Source of the DNA: Anaerolineales bacterium | GTDB taxonomy: Bacteria > Chloroflexota > Anaerolineae > Anaerolineales > Villigracilaceae | NCBI GenBank assembly: GCA_016789305.1 | Contig: JAEURJ010000007.1 | Location: forward strand, 186,001-250,000 | DNA length: 64,000 bases | Reading direction: 5' to 3' | Shown here: in pieces, positions 24,040-33,400 of the stretch | How positions within the stretch are numbered: the stretch's first letter is position 1 | Layout: each line of letters begins with the position of its first letter | The notes under the pieces: model-generated | Seen by the model: the letters and a program-made list of their open reading frames with translations, nothing else | Database searches by the model: none | What the model was told of the DNA's origin: nothing | Made by a program: the position numbers and the translations under genes

Positions 24040-25260
24040 TTATTTTTTTGCAAGGTGATAAATGCCGCCATTGTCGCTTGCGAGATACAACTCACCGGCC
24101 TCGTCCTGCCCGAAGGAGGTGATGGTCACTCCCGCTTCGAACAAGCGTTGATTCTGCCACGTCCCATTGGAGAGAATCAGCCCCCAAATATAGCCGGTGC
24201 AATAATCTCCGTACAGGTAGATTCCATTCCACTCAGGCATGGAACCTCTGTAAACATATCCGCCGGTGATGGAACACCCGTCGCCGCTGGAGTGACTATA
24301 TTCGGCCACAGGCAACAATAACCCCGGTTGTGCTCCACCATCATAGCCGTGATTGCCTTCCATAATGGACCAGCCGAAGTTGGCCCCGCCTTGCGAGCCG
24401 GCAGGGATGTAATCCACTTCCTCCCACTCACCCTGGCCCACATCCCCGATCCACAGATCGCCGCTGGCTTTGTCGAACGAGATACGCCAGGGGTTGCGAA
24501 GGCCGTAGGACCAAACCTCGTTTCCGAATGGATTGTCTGATGGAATGGTGTATGGATCGCCGTTTTTCACGTCAATGCGCAGAATCTTGCCAAGCAGGGA
24601 TTGCATGTTTTGACCGTTTTTATAGGGGTCACCGGCCAGACCGCCATCTCCGAGACCTGCATAGAGATATCCATCGGGCCCAAATGCAAGTGCACCGCCA
24701 TTATGATTTGGAAATGGCTGGTTGATGACTAGAAGAACGGTTTCGCTATTGGGGTCGGAATAATTTCCGCTGGCTTGAAAGCGTGAGATACGGGTATGAC
24801 CGCCATCGCCTGTGTAGTTAACGTAGAAATACCCGTTTTGTTCATAGTTCGGATCGAAGGCAAGGCCGAGCAATCCCATTTCATTTCCGCTGTCATCCAC
24901 GCGACTATCAATGTTGAGAAATGGATCACCGAGCAGTTGACCGTTTTCAATGATGCGGATGGTTCCATATTTTTCGATGATGAACAGACGGCCTGTACCG
25001 TCGTTTGCCGGCTGAATATCGACCGGGCGCGTGAGTCCGCTGGCGATGGGCTGCCACTCATATTCTATTGCGTTTGGAAAGCTGCTGGCCGGGGCTACTG
25101 TAGGTACAGGAGTGGGTGAATCTGCTGCGGGTTGTGATTCTGTTTGTGTTGCCAGGGCAGCTGTCACCGAGGGGAGAGGCGTGCTGGTGATTGAAGCAGG
25201 TTCTGCCAATCCCCGACAAGCGAGAATTGGCAGAGCGAATAAAATGATCAGTCGTCTCAT
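24040..25260 (-). CDS. PQQ-dependent sugar (aldose) dehydrogenase-like lipoprotein
   Basis: 406 residues. A signal peptide with Cys after LPILA suggests lipidation, followed by a Thr/Pro/Ala-rich spacer to about residue 60. The rest is the six-bladed glucose/sorbosone dehydrogenase propeller: GLTRPVDIQPANDGTGRLFIIEKYGTI, EMGLLGLAFDPNY, PFPNHNGGALAFGPDGYLYAGLGDGG, LRNPWRISFD, GDVGQGEWEEVDYI. The conserved His in PNHNGG is the catalytic-base position of soluble GDH. It would oxidise sugars outside the membrane if PQQ is present; no PQQ synthesis genes are seen here. Start overlaps the DUF1232 stop by one base. Confidence 0.92.
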   Translation of the reverse strand: MRRLIILFALPILACRGLAEPASITSTPLPSVTAALATQTESQPAADSPTPVPTVAPASSFPNAIEYEWQPIASGLTRPVDIQPANDGTGRLFIIEKYGTIRIIENGQLLGDPFLNIDSRVDDSGNEMGLLGLAFDPNYEQNGYFYVNYTGDGGHTRISRFQASGNYSDPNSETVLLVINQPFPNHNGGALAFGPDGYLYAGLGDGGLAGDPYKNGQNMQSLLGKILRIDVKNGDPYTIPSDNPFGNEVWSYGLRNPWRISFDKASGDLWIGDVGQGEWEEVDYIPAGSQGGANFGWSIMEGNHGYDGGAQPGLLLPVAEYSHSSGDGCSITGGYVYRGSMPEWNGIYLYGDYCTGYIWGLILSNGTWQNQRLFEAGVTITSFGQDEAGELYLASDNGGIYHLAKK

Positions 25261-25616
25261 TATTCTTTTACGTCTGTGGCTTCGCCATCCACTACATTTT
25301 CGGCAGTGGATTCTGTTTCCACGCTGCCCGCCAGTTCCTTCATGTGTTCAGCAACCACAGCGGGCGGGCAAAGCTCGGTGAAAACGTAGGAGCCGAGCCA
25401 AAGCAGGGCGGCATCATCCACTACGCCGATGATGGGGATCATGATCGGGTCCGGTGAAAACAGGTAAAGCAATGCGCCCACTGGAATAATCTTGGCGAAA
25501 ATGTTTACGCGGCTGTCGCCCATCAAGCGAAAGATGAGTTTCAGTTGGTTGAGTACATTGCGAACCACGCCACCTTGTTGCGTGACCATGATCTCGGAAG
25601 GTTTCTTGTCTGTCAT
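25260..25616 (-). CDS. DUF1232 (YkvA-like) membrane protein
   Basis: 118 residues. The central part (KIIPVGALLYLFSPDPIMIPIIGVVDDAALLWLGSYVF) matches the DUF1232 motif, where SPID/SPDP..P..G..DD is diagnostic. One or two hydrophobic segments. AAGGAG lies upstream of the ATG. It shares a base with the start of the sugar dehydrogenase lipoprotein, so the two are co-translated. Function of the family is unknown. Confidence 0.88.
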   Translation of the reverse strand: MTDKKPSEIMVTQQGGVVRNVLNQLKLIFRLMGDSRVNIFAKIIPVGALLYLFSPDPIMIPIIGVVDDAALLWLGSYVFTELCPPAVVAEHMKELAGSVETESTAENVVDGEATDVKE

Positions 25617-25782
25617 CTGTGTCTCCTTTGTGAATTGATTCTTCCATTATACATCTTCGTGGAATTTGGATTTTCACGATACTCTTATGTACGAAATTCA
25701 GACGATTTGGAGGTAATATTTTTGCGGTTATCCATATCATTGTCTGTGGCAGACTATTTCTTTCGGGAGGATAAACCGTTCC

Positions 25783-26241
25783 ATGCCTTATTTGATCGAT
25801 GGACATAATTTGATTCCCAAATTGGGATTGCGGCTTGATTCTCCGGATGATGAAATGGAGTTGGTCGCGATCTTACAGGAGTTCGCCCGATTGAACCGCC
25901 GCGAAGTGGAAGTGTATTTTGACGGAGCACCGGCGGGTCAGGCTGGGACCCGAAGCCTGGGTACCGTCCGAGCGCATTTTGTTCGTCTGGGACAGTCTGC
26001 CGACGCGGCGATCCGCGCGCGATTGCAAAAGATGGGCAAAAGCGCAAAGAGCTGGATCGTGGTTTCATCGGATCGTGAAGTGCAAAGTGCCGCCCGTACG
26101 GTACGAGCGGACTTCATTACCTCGGAAGAGTTTGTGAAACTATTAAGGCAAGCTCGAGATATGGCTCCGAAACCTTCACAAGATCAACCGCTCTCCAATG
26201 CGGAGGTGGAGGAGTGGTTGAAGATGTTTCGTGAAAAGTAA
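25783..26241 (+). CDS. NYN-domain (YacP-like) ribonuclease
   Basis: 152 residues. The N-terminal YLIDGHNLI and later YFDGAP and VVSSDREVQSAAR carry the conserved Asp residues of the PIN-like NYN/YacP nuclease fold, expected to bind Mg2+. YacP-type proteins (Rae1 in Bacillus) cleave mRNA at the ribosome. Length and motifs fit a single-domain member. A GGAGG lies 12 bases before the ATG, somewhat far. Transcribed alone, divergent from the DUF1232 gene. Confidence 0.9.
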   Translation: MPYLIDGHNLIPKLGLRLDSPDDEMELVAILQEFARLNRREVEVYFDGAPAGQAGTRSLGTVRAHFVRLGQSADAAIRARLQKMGKSAKSWIVVSSDREVQSAARTVRADFITSEEFVKLLRQARDMAPKPSQDQPLSNAEVEEWLKMFREK

Positions 26242-26322
26242 CAATAATTCAGACAATATTTGTCTGCTTTCTAATATTTCTTTAATGTTATCTGGACAAA
26301 TCGGGTGTATATTGTCTCTATC

Positions 26323-26458
26323 GACACCTGCCCTCCCCTTTATTGGTATTTAGGTGTCTCTCCACCGCTTGATTTGCATGTCCCCCCCATGTTGACAGGC
26401 GGTGGAACCTTTATTGGTAAATAAAACAAGCGAATGCAATTGCATTCGCTTGTTTTAT
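26323..26458. other. Structured intergenic segment: two hairpins, a 12-bp direct repeat and a long palindrome/terminator
   Basis: Hairpin one: GACACCT (26323) with AGGTGTC (26352). Hairpin two: CCACCGC (26362) with GCGGTGG (26399). CCTTTATTGGTA occurs at 26337-26348 and 26408-26419. The segment ends in a near-perfect 38-base palindrome (26421-26458) with T-runs on both strands, a bidirectional terminator. It could be a 3' UTR or a small RNA of about 130 bases on the plus strand. Confidence 0.6.
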
Positions 26459-26471
26459 TTTTCTTAAATAA

Positions 26472-26882
26472 TTACCGGGTCAAACCGTTTGGCAGGCTGA
26501 TAAGACCAACAAAGATCAAAACAAACACGCCCAGATACAAAAGGAATGTGTTGCGGAATCGAATCGTATCTTCCGCTTTCTTGAAGCGTGCAGACATGTG
26601 CGAGAGAGCCACTGCGATGATCATCATACCCATGTGTTCAAGACGATACCGGGGAAAACCTGCACCATCGACCAATCCGTTCCACAGCAGGAGAATCAGG
26701 CCGAGCGTGGCTTGCAGGTCCATGAGGCCGCCGAAAGCAGCGACAAGGCGATTGTCGATTTTTTGGAAGGTACTTTTATTCAACCAGCCGATCAGGAACT
26801 TGACGATGGCGATCACGCCGACCAGCACCACCAACCAGCGGACGAAGGAGTGAATGATCAGAAGAATTAAAGCTACAGACAT
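26472..26882 (-). CDS. Four-helix membrane protein of unknown function
   Basis: 136 residues with four hydrophobic segments. His residues sit near membrane faces (IIHSFVRW, EHMGMMIIAVALSHMSARF), a pattern seen in small cytochrome b or CopD-like proteins, but no definite haem motif can be claimed. A GGAG ribosome site precedes the ATG. It lies 19 bases downstream of the steroid-reductase-like gene on the same strand, so the two may be co-transcribed. Confidence 0.8.
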   Translation of the reverse strand: MSVALILLIIHSFVRWLVVLVGVIAIVKFLIGWLNKSTFQKIDNRLVAAFGGLMDLQATLGLILLLWNGLVDGAGFPRYRLEHMGMMIIAVALSHMSARFKKAEDTIRFRNTFLLYLGVFVLIFVGLISLPNGLTR

Positions 26883-26901
26883 ATTGTTTCTCCGTTTTGA
26901 A

Positions 26902-27645
26902 TTACAAGATGAATGGAAGAATGGCTTTTCTGCCTGCTGGAAAGCTTGAAAACTTATCCCTGTACCATTTTAGTGTGCGCAGGCTGCGTGCCGTGAGATA
27001 GGCAATGATAAACCCGAATATCAGAAATGTGCCAAGATGTCTCGAAAGCAGTGCGATTCCCAGCCAAATAATGATCTCAAATAAATAATGCGGACAGGCA
27101 ATCAGATCGAACAAGCCGCCTTTTAGGATGATGTATTCGTTTGTGTCGGTACGCAAATCCGCGAGGATTTTATGATGGATAAAATTACCAAGGATGCCAA
27201 TGATGAAAAGGATGATTCCAAAATAAAACCATACATCCACAACCGGCAGGGGTCTGCGATTCAAAGTGCCGATCCAAAAAGCGGCGAAGGAATAAAACCC
27301 GGTAATGAGCAGTGTGGTGAACAGCCCGATCGGCCCGGAGTATTTATGTAGGAACAAAACTTCAAGGACGCGTTTGGCAAAATGGACGAATACTGCTCCA
27401 AGGACGGTCCATTGAATGGCAGTGGCTGCGGGTAAGTAGGGAATTGCCGACAGGATAAGCGCCAGAAGTGGCGTTAAGTATAAGATGCACATTCCAACGC
27501 GTGTGGGGATTCCAGATGCGGGGCGGAACTTGCTGTATGCCATCATCGAGTACCCATAATATTCCAGCGGGCCGATTGTTAGGGCTACCGACCCGAGAAA
27601 AGCATACATAATCATTGTATTGGCTGTCCATTGCGGAAAGATCAT
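26902..27645 (-). CDS. Steroid 5-alpha-reductase family membrane protein
   Basis: 247 residues, about six or seven membrane segments. The C-terminal part (EYIILKGGLFDLIACPHYLFEIIIWLG, then LKWYRDKF and RKAILPF) matches the C-terminal domain of 3-oxo-5-alpha-steroid 4-dehydrogenases and related enoyl reductases, including the NADPH-side GG.F..v.cPHY motif. Bacterial members may act on enoyl lipids or polyprenols; substrate not known here. AGGAG lies 8 bases before the ATG. Divergent from the enoyl-CoA hydratase gene, which could hint at a lipid theme. Confidence 0.85.
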   Translation of the reverse strand: MIFPQWTANTMIMYAFLGSVALTIGPLEYYGYSMMAYSKFRPASGIPTRVGMCILYLTPLLALILSAIPYLPAATAIQWTVLGAVFVHFAKRVLEVLFLHKYSGPIGLFTTLLITGFYSFAAFWIGTLNRRPLPVVDVWFYFGIILFIIGILGNFIHHKILADLRTDTNEYIILKGGLFDLIACPHYLFEIIIWLGIALLSRHLGTFLIFGFIIAYLTARSLRTLKWYRDKFSSFPAGRKAILPFIL

Positions 27646-27743
27646 AGTATGGCTCCTGAGCTGGATTGCTGGATTATACAGCAGGGACGCTCTCCCTTAT
27701 TTATGTCCGCGCTGGGTATAATTCAAAAAAATTCGGAGGAAGC

Positions 27744-28517
27744 ATGGCTTATACAACGGTTCTTACAGAAATACGCGGGCGGGTTGGCATTGTGACCTTG
27801 AACCGTCCGCAGGCAATGAATGCATTCAATACCCTGATGTTGACTGAATTATTTAATGCACTCGATGAATTTGATTCAAATGACGCTATCGGTGCGATGG
27901 TGGTGACTGGCAATGAAAAAGCCTTCGCCGCTGGTGCGGACATCAAGGAGATGGCCGAAAAATCCCCCTTTGAAATGATCAAGCAGGGACGAGTCGAATT
28001 GTGGGACCGGATCCGCAGTTTGAAGAAACCGGTCATCGCGGCAGTATCAGGCTGGGCCCTGGGCGGCGGATGCGAGTTCTCCATCTCCTGTGACATGATC
28101 GTCGCCTCCGAGACTGCGAAGTTTGGTCAACCTGAAATTACCATCGGCATCATTCCCGGGGGTGGTGGTACGCAGCGTCTTGCCCGTTTGCTTGGCAAAC
28201 AACTTGCGATGGAAATGATCCTTAATAATCGCACGCTGACTGCCGCCGAAGCGTTGCAGTTCGGCTTGGTGAATCGCGTGGCTCCCGTTGAAAATTATCT
28301 GGATGAAGCGATCAAGCTCGCAGAAGAAATTGCCTCGCGCGCGCCGCTTGCGATTCGCATGGCGAAAGACTCGATCAATGCTGCCTTCGAGACCACGCTC
28401 ACGGAAGGATTGAAAACCGAGAAGCGCAATTTCTATCCGCTGTTTTCGACGGAAGATCAAAAAGAAGGCATGAAAGCCTTCATCGAAAAAAGAAAACCCA
28501 ATTGGACTGGAAAATAA
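27744..28517 (+). CDS. Enoyl-CoA hydratase (crotonase family)
   Basis: 257 residues from ATG 27744 (GGAGGA 5 bases upstream). Crotonase motifs are intact: LNRPQAMNAFN, the oxyanion-hole segment AFAAGADIKEM, and WALGGGCEFS. The catalytic Glu is expected in QPEITIGIIPGGGGTQRL. It hydrates trans-2-enoyl-CoA, usually in fatty acid or amino acid breakdown. The next gene starts 1 base after its stop. No other beta-oxidation genes are present in the window. Confidence 0.95.
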   Translation: MAYTTVLTEIRGRVGIVTLNRPQAMNAFNTLMLTELFNALDEFDSNDAIGAMVVTGNEKAFAAGADIKEMAEKSPFEMIKQGRVELWDRIRSLKKPVIAAVSGWALGGGCEFSISCDMIVASETAKFGQPEITIGIIPGGGGTQRLARLLGKQLAMEMILNNRTLTAAEALQFGLVNRVAPVENYLDEAIKLAEEIASRAPLAIRMAKDSINAAFETTLTEGLKTEKRNFYPLFSTEDQKEGMKAFIEKRKPNWTGK

Positions 28518-28518
28518 A

Positions 28519-29298
28519 TTGCCCGCCTCTTTATCTGATCTGAAGACTGGTTTTGCCAAATTAGGCCTGACCAAAAACCTTGTGATCGCCCACGCTTCCT
28601 TGCGCGCCTTTGGTTCCGTGGATGCGGAAACAATGCTTTCCGCATTACTTGATTCCACCCGCGGACTCATCATGCCGACCTTCACCTACAAGTCCATGCT
28701 AAATCCAGAGATCGGGCCGCCGCGCAATGGCATCACCTATGGAACTCAAACAGATTTAAATAAACTCGCCGAACCATTTCACCCCGACATGCCCGCGGAC
28801 AAGATGATGGGCGTGCTGCCAGAAATTCTCCGCAAACACCCGAAGGCGAAACGATCTTCGCATCCCATTCAATCCTTCGCAGGGATTAACGCGGATGCGA
28901 TCATTAATTCACAGACCATCTTTGAGCCGCTTGCGCCGATTGCAGCCTTGGCTGAAAAAGATGGCTGGGTGTTATTGCTGGGTGTGGATCATACTGTCAA
29001 CACGAGCATTCATTATGCGGAAAAATTGGCGGGACGCATGCAGTTCATCCGCTGGGCAATTGCAGGCGACAGAGTCGTCGAGTGCGGTGGATTCCCCGGC
29101 GACTCGGACGGTTTCAACGCCATCGCCATCGATGTGGAAAAATATACGCGCCGCGTGGAGATCAACGGCGCGATGGTGCAGGCGATACATTTAAAGAGTT
29201 TGATCAATGCAGTGATTCAGAAGATCACCGCCAACCCGTTTGCATTGCTTTGCACGCGCGAGGATTGTGAACGGTGTAATGCTGTGCGGTATGGGTGA
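28519..29298 (+). CDS. AAC(3)-family N-acetyltransferase-like protein
   Basis: 259 residues, apparently from a TTG at 28519 that follows the crotonase stop by one base; no better ATG lies close by. The family motifs are VIAHASLRAFG, MPTFTYKS, KRSSHPIQSFAG and LLLGVDHTVNTSIHYAE, as in aminoglycoside 3-N-acetyltransferases and the YokD group. The acceptor Asp/His residues look present. Chromosomal members need not confer resistance and may acetylate other amines. The C-terminus has CTREDCERC, possibly metal-binding. Confidence 0.88.
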   Translation: MPASLSDLKTGFAKLGLTKNLVIAHASLRAFGSVDAETMLSALLDSTRGLIMPTFTYKSMLNPEIGPPRNGITYGTQTDLNKLAEPFHPDMPADKMMGVLPEILRKHPKAKRSSHPIQSFAGINADAIINSQTIFEPLAPIAALAEKDGWVLLLGVDHTVNTSIHYAEKLAGRMQFIRWAIAGDRVVECGGFPGDSDGFNAIAIDVEKYTRRVEINGAMVQAIHLKSLINAVIQKITANPFALLCTREDCERCNAVRYG

Positions 29299-29369
29299 TT
29301 TTTCTTCGACGACAAGATTTCCATTCTTGCGGATGAGTTTGGAAAATTACGAGTTTCTTATCCGTAATT

Positions 29370-30380
29370 TTATGGAGATTGATTTATTTTCCAAGAGCCT
29401 ATCGTGTTTGAATTGTCTTTATCATTTGCTTGCCATTCCATGTCTAAATCTATGTGAATAAAGCGATCCGAAGCTATTGGCTGTAGGCTTGCCTTCACTT
29501 TAACCGTACTATTTTGAATATCTTTTTCGATGGGACTAGTTCTTCCACTGCCAGTAAATTTGAATTTACCTGGCCCATTTATTAATAACTCAGTACTGGT
29601 TCCGTCAATTGTCAACGAGTCGTGTTCGGGTCTTTGTATGGGTGTTGAATTAGATATCCCTATTGATCTCACTGTCCATCCACCACTTCCTAATGGAGGC
29701 GGATACAAAGATATGCTGCTAAGTGGAACCTGAAGAGATATTTGATTAATATCAAAATAGCCGTTACATTGGTGGAAAGGTATTACTAATGGGGTCTGTA
29801 TATAGGATGAGACATAAAGTTGTAAAGTCATTTCCCAATGCCAATCTTTATCGTGATAGCCCTCTCTGACGAGTAGGTTTCCTGACAAAGCATTTATCTT
29901 TGGAATATTTTGTGAAGGCACTAAGATTTGCAAGAGTTGACTGCGGTTTGCCGTTTTAATCGATGTATTATCTCGCCAAGGAACCTCAAATTGAATTGCA
30001 CCGCCATTGGGGTTTTTTACAACATATGGTGCTCTGTCTGTATTAAAAACAATTGCTAATACGGTTAAGCCTTCATAAGGCACATTTATGCAAGTAGCAT
30101 CAGGAGCAAGTCTGTTATCAAATTGAGAATTTACTTTGCTGAACCATTCGGCGTAATCTTTATAGTCCACTCCTGTAACACCTTCTTTTTCATCTACACC
30201 TATTAACCATAAGATATTTTCACCTCTTGCTGCATTTGCATGGCCAGCAATTCTACGTGCTGCATTTGCTGGTTCTATCCAGTTGCTCTTCAACTCTACT
30301 CTGTCATCTTCAACAGGTTGCTTGTTTTTTACACGTTCTATTACACTTAATGTCCAGAATTCAATTTCTGTGTTTTTCAT
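29370..30380 (-). CDS. AlbA_2 (Schlafen-like) domain protein, AT-rich
   Basis: 336 residues. Residues about 20-150 resemble the AlbA_2 / divergent AAA_4 putative nucleic-acid-binding domain of Schlafen-like proteins: DDRVELKSNW, ARRIAGHANAARGENILWLIGVDE..GVTGVDY, and the late APYVVKNPNGGAIQFEVPWRDNTSI. The rest (about 180-336) is predicted beta-rich and I do not recognise it. The gene is visibly more AT-rich than its neighbours, and its codons differ, suggesting transfer. AAGG lies 8 bases before the ATG. It sits alone between an AAC(3)-like gene and dnaE; a defence or regulatory role is possible but unproven. Confidence 0.8.
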   Translation of the reverse strand: MKNTEIEFWTLSVIERVKNKQPVEDDRVELKSNWIEPANAARRIAGHANAARGENILWLIGVDEKEGVTGVDYKDYAEWFSKVNSQFDNRLAPDATCINVPYEGLTVLAIVFNTDRAPYVVKNPNGGAIQFEVPWRDNTSIKTANRSQLLQILVPSQNIPKINALSGNLLVREGYHDKDWHWEMTLQLYVSSYIQTPLVIPFHQCNGYFDINQISLQVPLSSISLYPPPLGSGGWTVRSIGISNSTPIQRPEHDSLTIDGTSTELLINGPGKFKFTGSGRTSPIEKDIQNSTVKVKASLQPIASDRFIHIDLDMEWQANDKDNSNTIGSWKINQSP

Positions 30381-30440
30381 TTTATAACCTTATGTGTTAC
30401 TTTCTAGCACAGCCCCGTTTGTAAACGAAAAATATTTCTT

Positions 30441-33400
30441 CTACTGAAACGTAATCTCTTCGACGCGCCAGGCTTCTTCGCCCATGAGCTTGCGCAGCTT
30501 GTCGAGCAGTTCGGGGCAGATGCGCGTGGTGTCACTGGGGAAGTCGATCAGGTAGCCCTTGTTGTTCTCGAAGATCTGAAAACTAAATTTATCGCGCCCA
30601 TGATAAGCAGTGATCGTCCCATGCAGCGTGCGGATGCGGCGTTTGTCACGTTCGTGATCGCCTGTCGAGCGCAGGATGACGGTTAACTGTTGGGGTGGAT
30701 GATCCTTTTTATCCTTCGCGAGCGGCACATACATGGAAGGAAGAAACGCTTCGCGGCGTTCTTCGGCCTGATCCATTTCGTCGACAGTCGCCAACGCTGC
30801 GACAGCGCGAGTCACCAGCGGAGGAGTCACGGCTTCGTTTTTCTTGAACTTCGGTTCAGGTTTGGCAGCGATTGCAACTTCATCGAATGACGGCTGCCAT
30901 TCATTATCCCAGCCATCGGGGAAGTTGTCCGGCGGGGGCGGCATGTCATCGACGTTGTAAGCTGCTTCGGGTTCGCTGACTTGTGGTGGAGTCACTGTAG
31001 GAGTTGGAGTCTGCTTTTGAACAGGAGCAACTGTCGGCTTTGGTTGTGATGCGTCTGGTCTTCGCGGTGATTCAGATTCCGTGCGCGGCAGGAGCGGCTT
31101 GGGAGTCATATCCTGTTTGGCGTATGGGTCATCTGCCGACAAAGTCATTTTGATTTCTGTGCGAATCACATCCACCAAGATTTTTGGCGGGGGATTGCTT
31201 TGATCGACCTTGCCTTCGACGATGATGATCTGTCCAACGGTTAATCCCTCGCGGAATTTTTCCCACGTTTTTGGAAAGAGCACGAGCTCGATGTTGCCTT
31301 GAATATCTTCCATCGTGACGAAGCCCATCGGCTTGCCCGTTTTGGTGGTGTACGGGCGCACGACGGTGATCAGGCCTGCCACGCGAACTTTTTCTTCGTG
31401 ACTGGCTTCGCTGAGCTGGCCTGAAAAATAACTGACGATCTGTGCGAGCTGCGTTTGGAATTCGTTGAGCGGATGATCGGAAATATACAAGCCGATCAGC
31501 TCGCGTTCCCAATTGAGCATGTCGCGTTTTTCCACATCCTTCACTTCAGGCAGATTGATCTCTTCAATGATGCCGGTGGATGAACCGAAGAGGCTCATCT
31601 GTCCCGCATCCGCCGCGCGGAAGTGGTTGCTGCTGATCGCCACGATGCGGTCCACGGAGGCGAGCATCGAAGCGCGATTGCCAAATTGATCGAGCGCACC
31701 GACTTTGATCAAACATTCCAACGAACGTTTACCAACGGCACGCAGGTCTGCGCGGCGGGCAAAGTCGTTAAGGTCAATGAATCGGCCTTCCTTGCGCGCT
31801 TCGATGATGATCTCGACCGCGTTCTCGCTGACATTCTTGATCGCACCCAACCCAAAGCGAATGCTGGGCGTGATTTTTACGGAGCCATCTTCATTTGTTG
31901 CTTTTACATCTTCAATGCCGAAATCCCATTCGGAAGCGTCGATGTTCGGGGCCAGCACTGGCACGCCCATCGTGCGCGCATCGGCAACATACAACGCAAC
32001 TTTTTCCGTTTGTCCCGCCGAAGCGGACATCAACGCCGCCATATATTCGGCAGGATAATGTGATTTAAGAAATGCGGTTTGAACAGCGATCACGCCGTAA
32101 TCGGCGGCATGAGACTTATTGAAACCGTAGCGTGCGAACTCTTCCCAATCCATGTAGATCGCATCGGCAATGGATTGATCCATGCCTTTTTCGACAGCGC
32201 CTTTGACGAACTTTGCGCGATGCTTATCGATGTCTTCTTTTTTCTTTTTGGAGATGGCCTTGCGCAGTTCGTCCGATTCAGAAGGTGTGTATCCTGCCAA
32301 TTCCACGGCAGCGCGCATCAATTGTTCCTGATACACCGGAATGCCATAGGTATCCTTGAAGATCGGCTCCATTGCCGGGTGACGATATTCCACTTCCGCT
32401 TCGCCATGCATACGCGCGATGTAATCGGGGATGAAGGCCATCGGGCCCGGGCGGTACAACGCCACCATCGCGATGATGTTATCCAGTGTCTTCGGTTTCA
32501 TTTGGATGAGCCAGCGAGTCATGCCGCCACCTTCCACCTGGAAGACGCCGGCGGTTTGGCCGAGGCCCATCAATTCAAACGATTTCGGATCGTCGATGGG
32601 AATATTGCTCAAGTCAAATTTAATTCCGTGACGTTTCTCGATCATGTCGCAGGCGCGTGCCATCACGGTCAAGGTGATCAGGCCGAGGAAGTCTACTTTC
32701 AGCATTCCCAACGAATCGAGGATGCCCATTTCAAACTGGGTCACCGATTTGATCGGCGTCTCTTCCGAATTGGACGTGGGGCGGTGCAGCGGCAAATACT
32801 CCATGATCGCGCGGTCCGAGATCACCACACCTGCGGCATGTGTGCCGGCGTTGCGAACGGTCCCTTCCATCTTCGTGGCGATGTCGATCACTTCACGCAT
32901 CTTTGGGTCGGTATCGTAAATTTGCTTGAATTCTTTTACCGCCAGCGCATCGTCCATTGAAGCGCCGCCCGCCATGAACGGGACCAGCTTGGCAACACGG
33001 TCCACTTCGGGCAACGGAATTTCCATCACGCGCGCAACATCACGAATCGCAGCCTTGGTTCCCATCGTGCCGAAGGTGATGATCTGCGCAACTTTGTCAT
33101 CGCCATATTTGCGCGCGCAATATTCGAGCATCTCCGAGCGGCGATCATCGCGGAAGTCGAGATCGATGTCGGGCATTGAGATACGGCCCGGGTTGAGGAA
33201 GCGTTCAAAGATCAGATCGTGTGAAAGCGGATCCACCATCGTGATCTCAAGCGTGTATGCGATGATCGAGCCGGCGGCGGAACCGCGCGCGTTGTACCAA
33301 ATGCCATGTTCACGGGCGAAGCGGCACAGGTCCCACACGATCAGGAAGTATGCATCGAATCCCATGGTGTGGACGACGTTTAATTCGTAATCGAGTCTTT

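Noticed and set aside
32079..32960. Long plus-strand open frame (293 codons) inside dnaE
   Set aside because: It mirrors the dnaE reading frame and has no family features.
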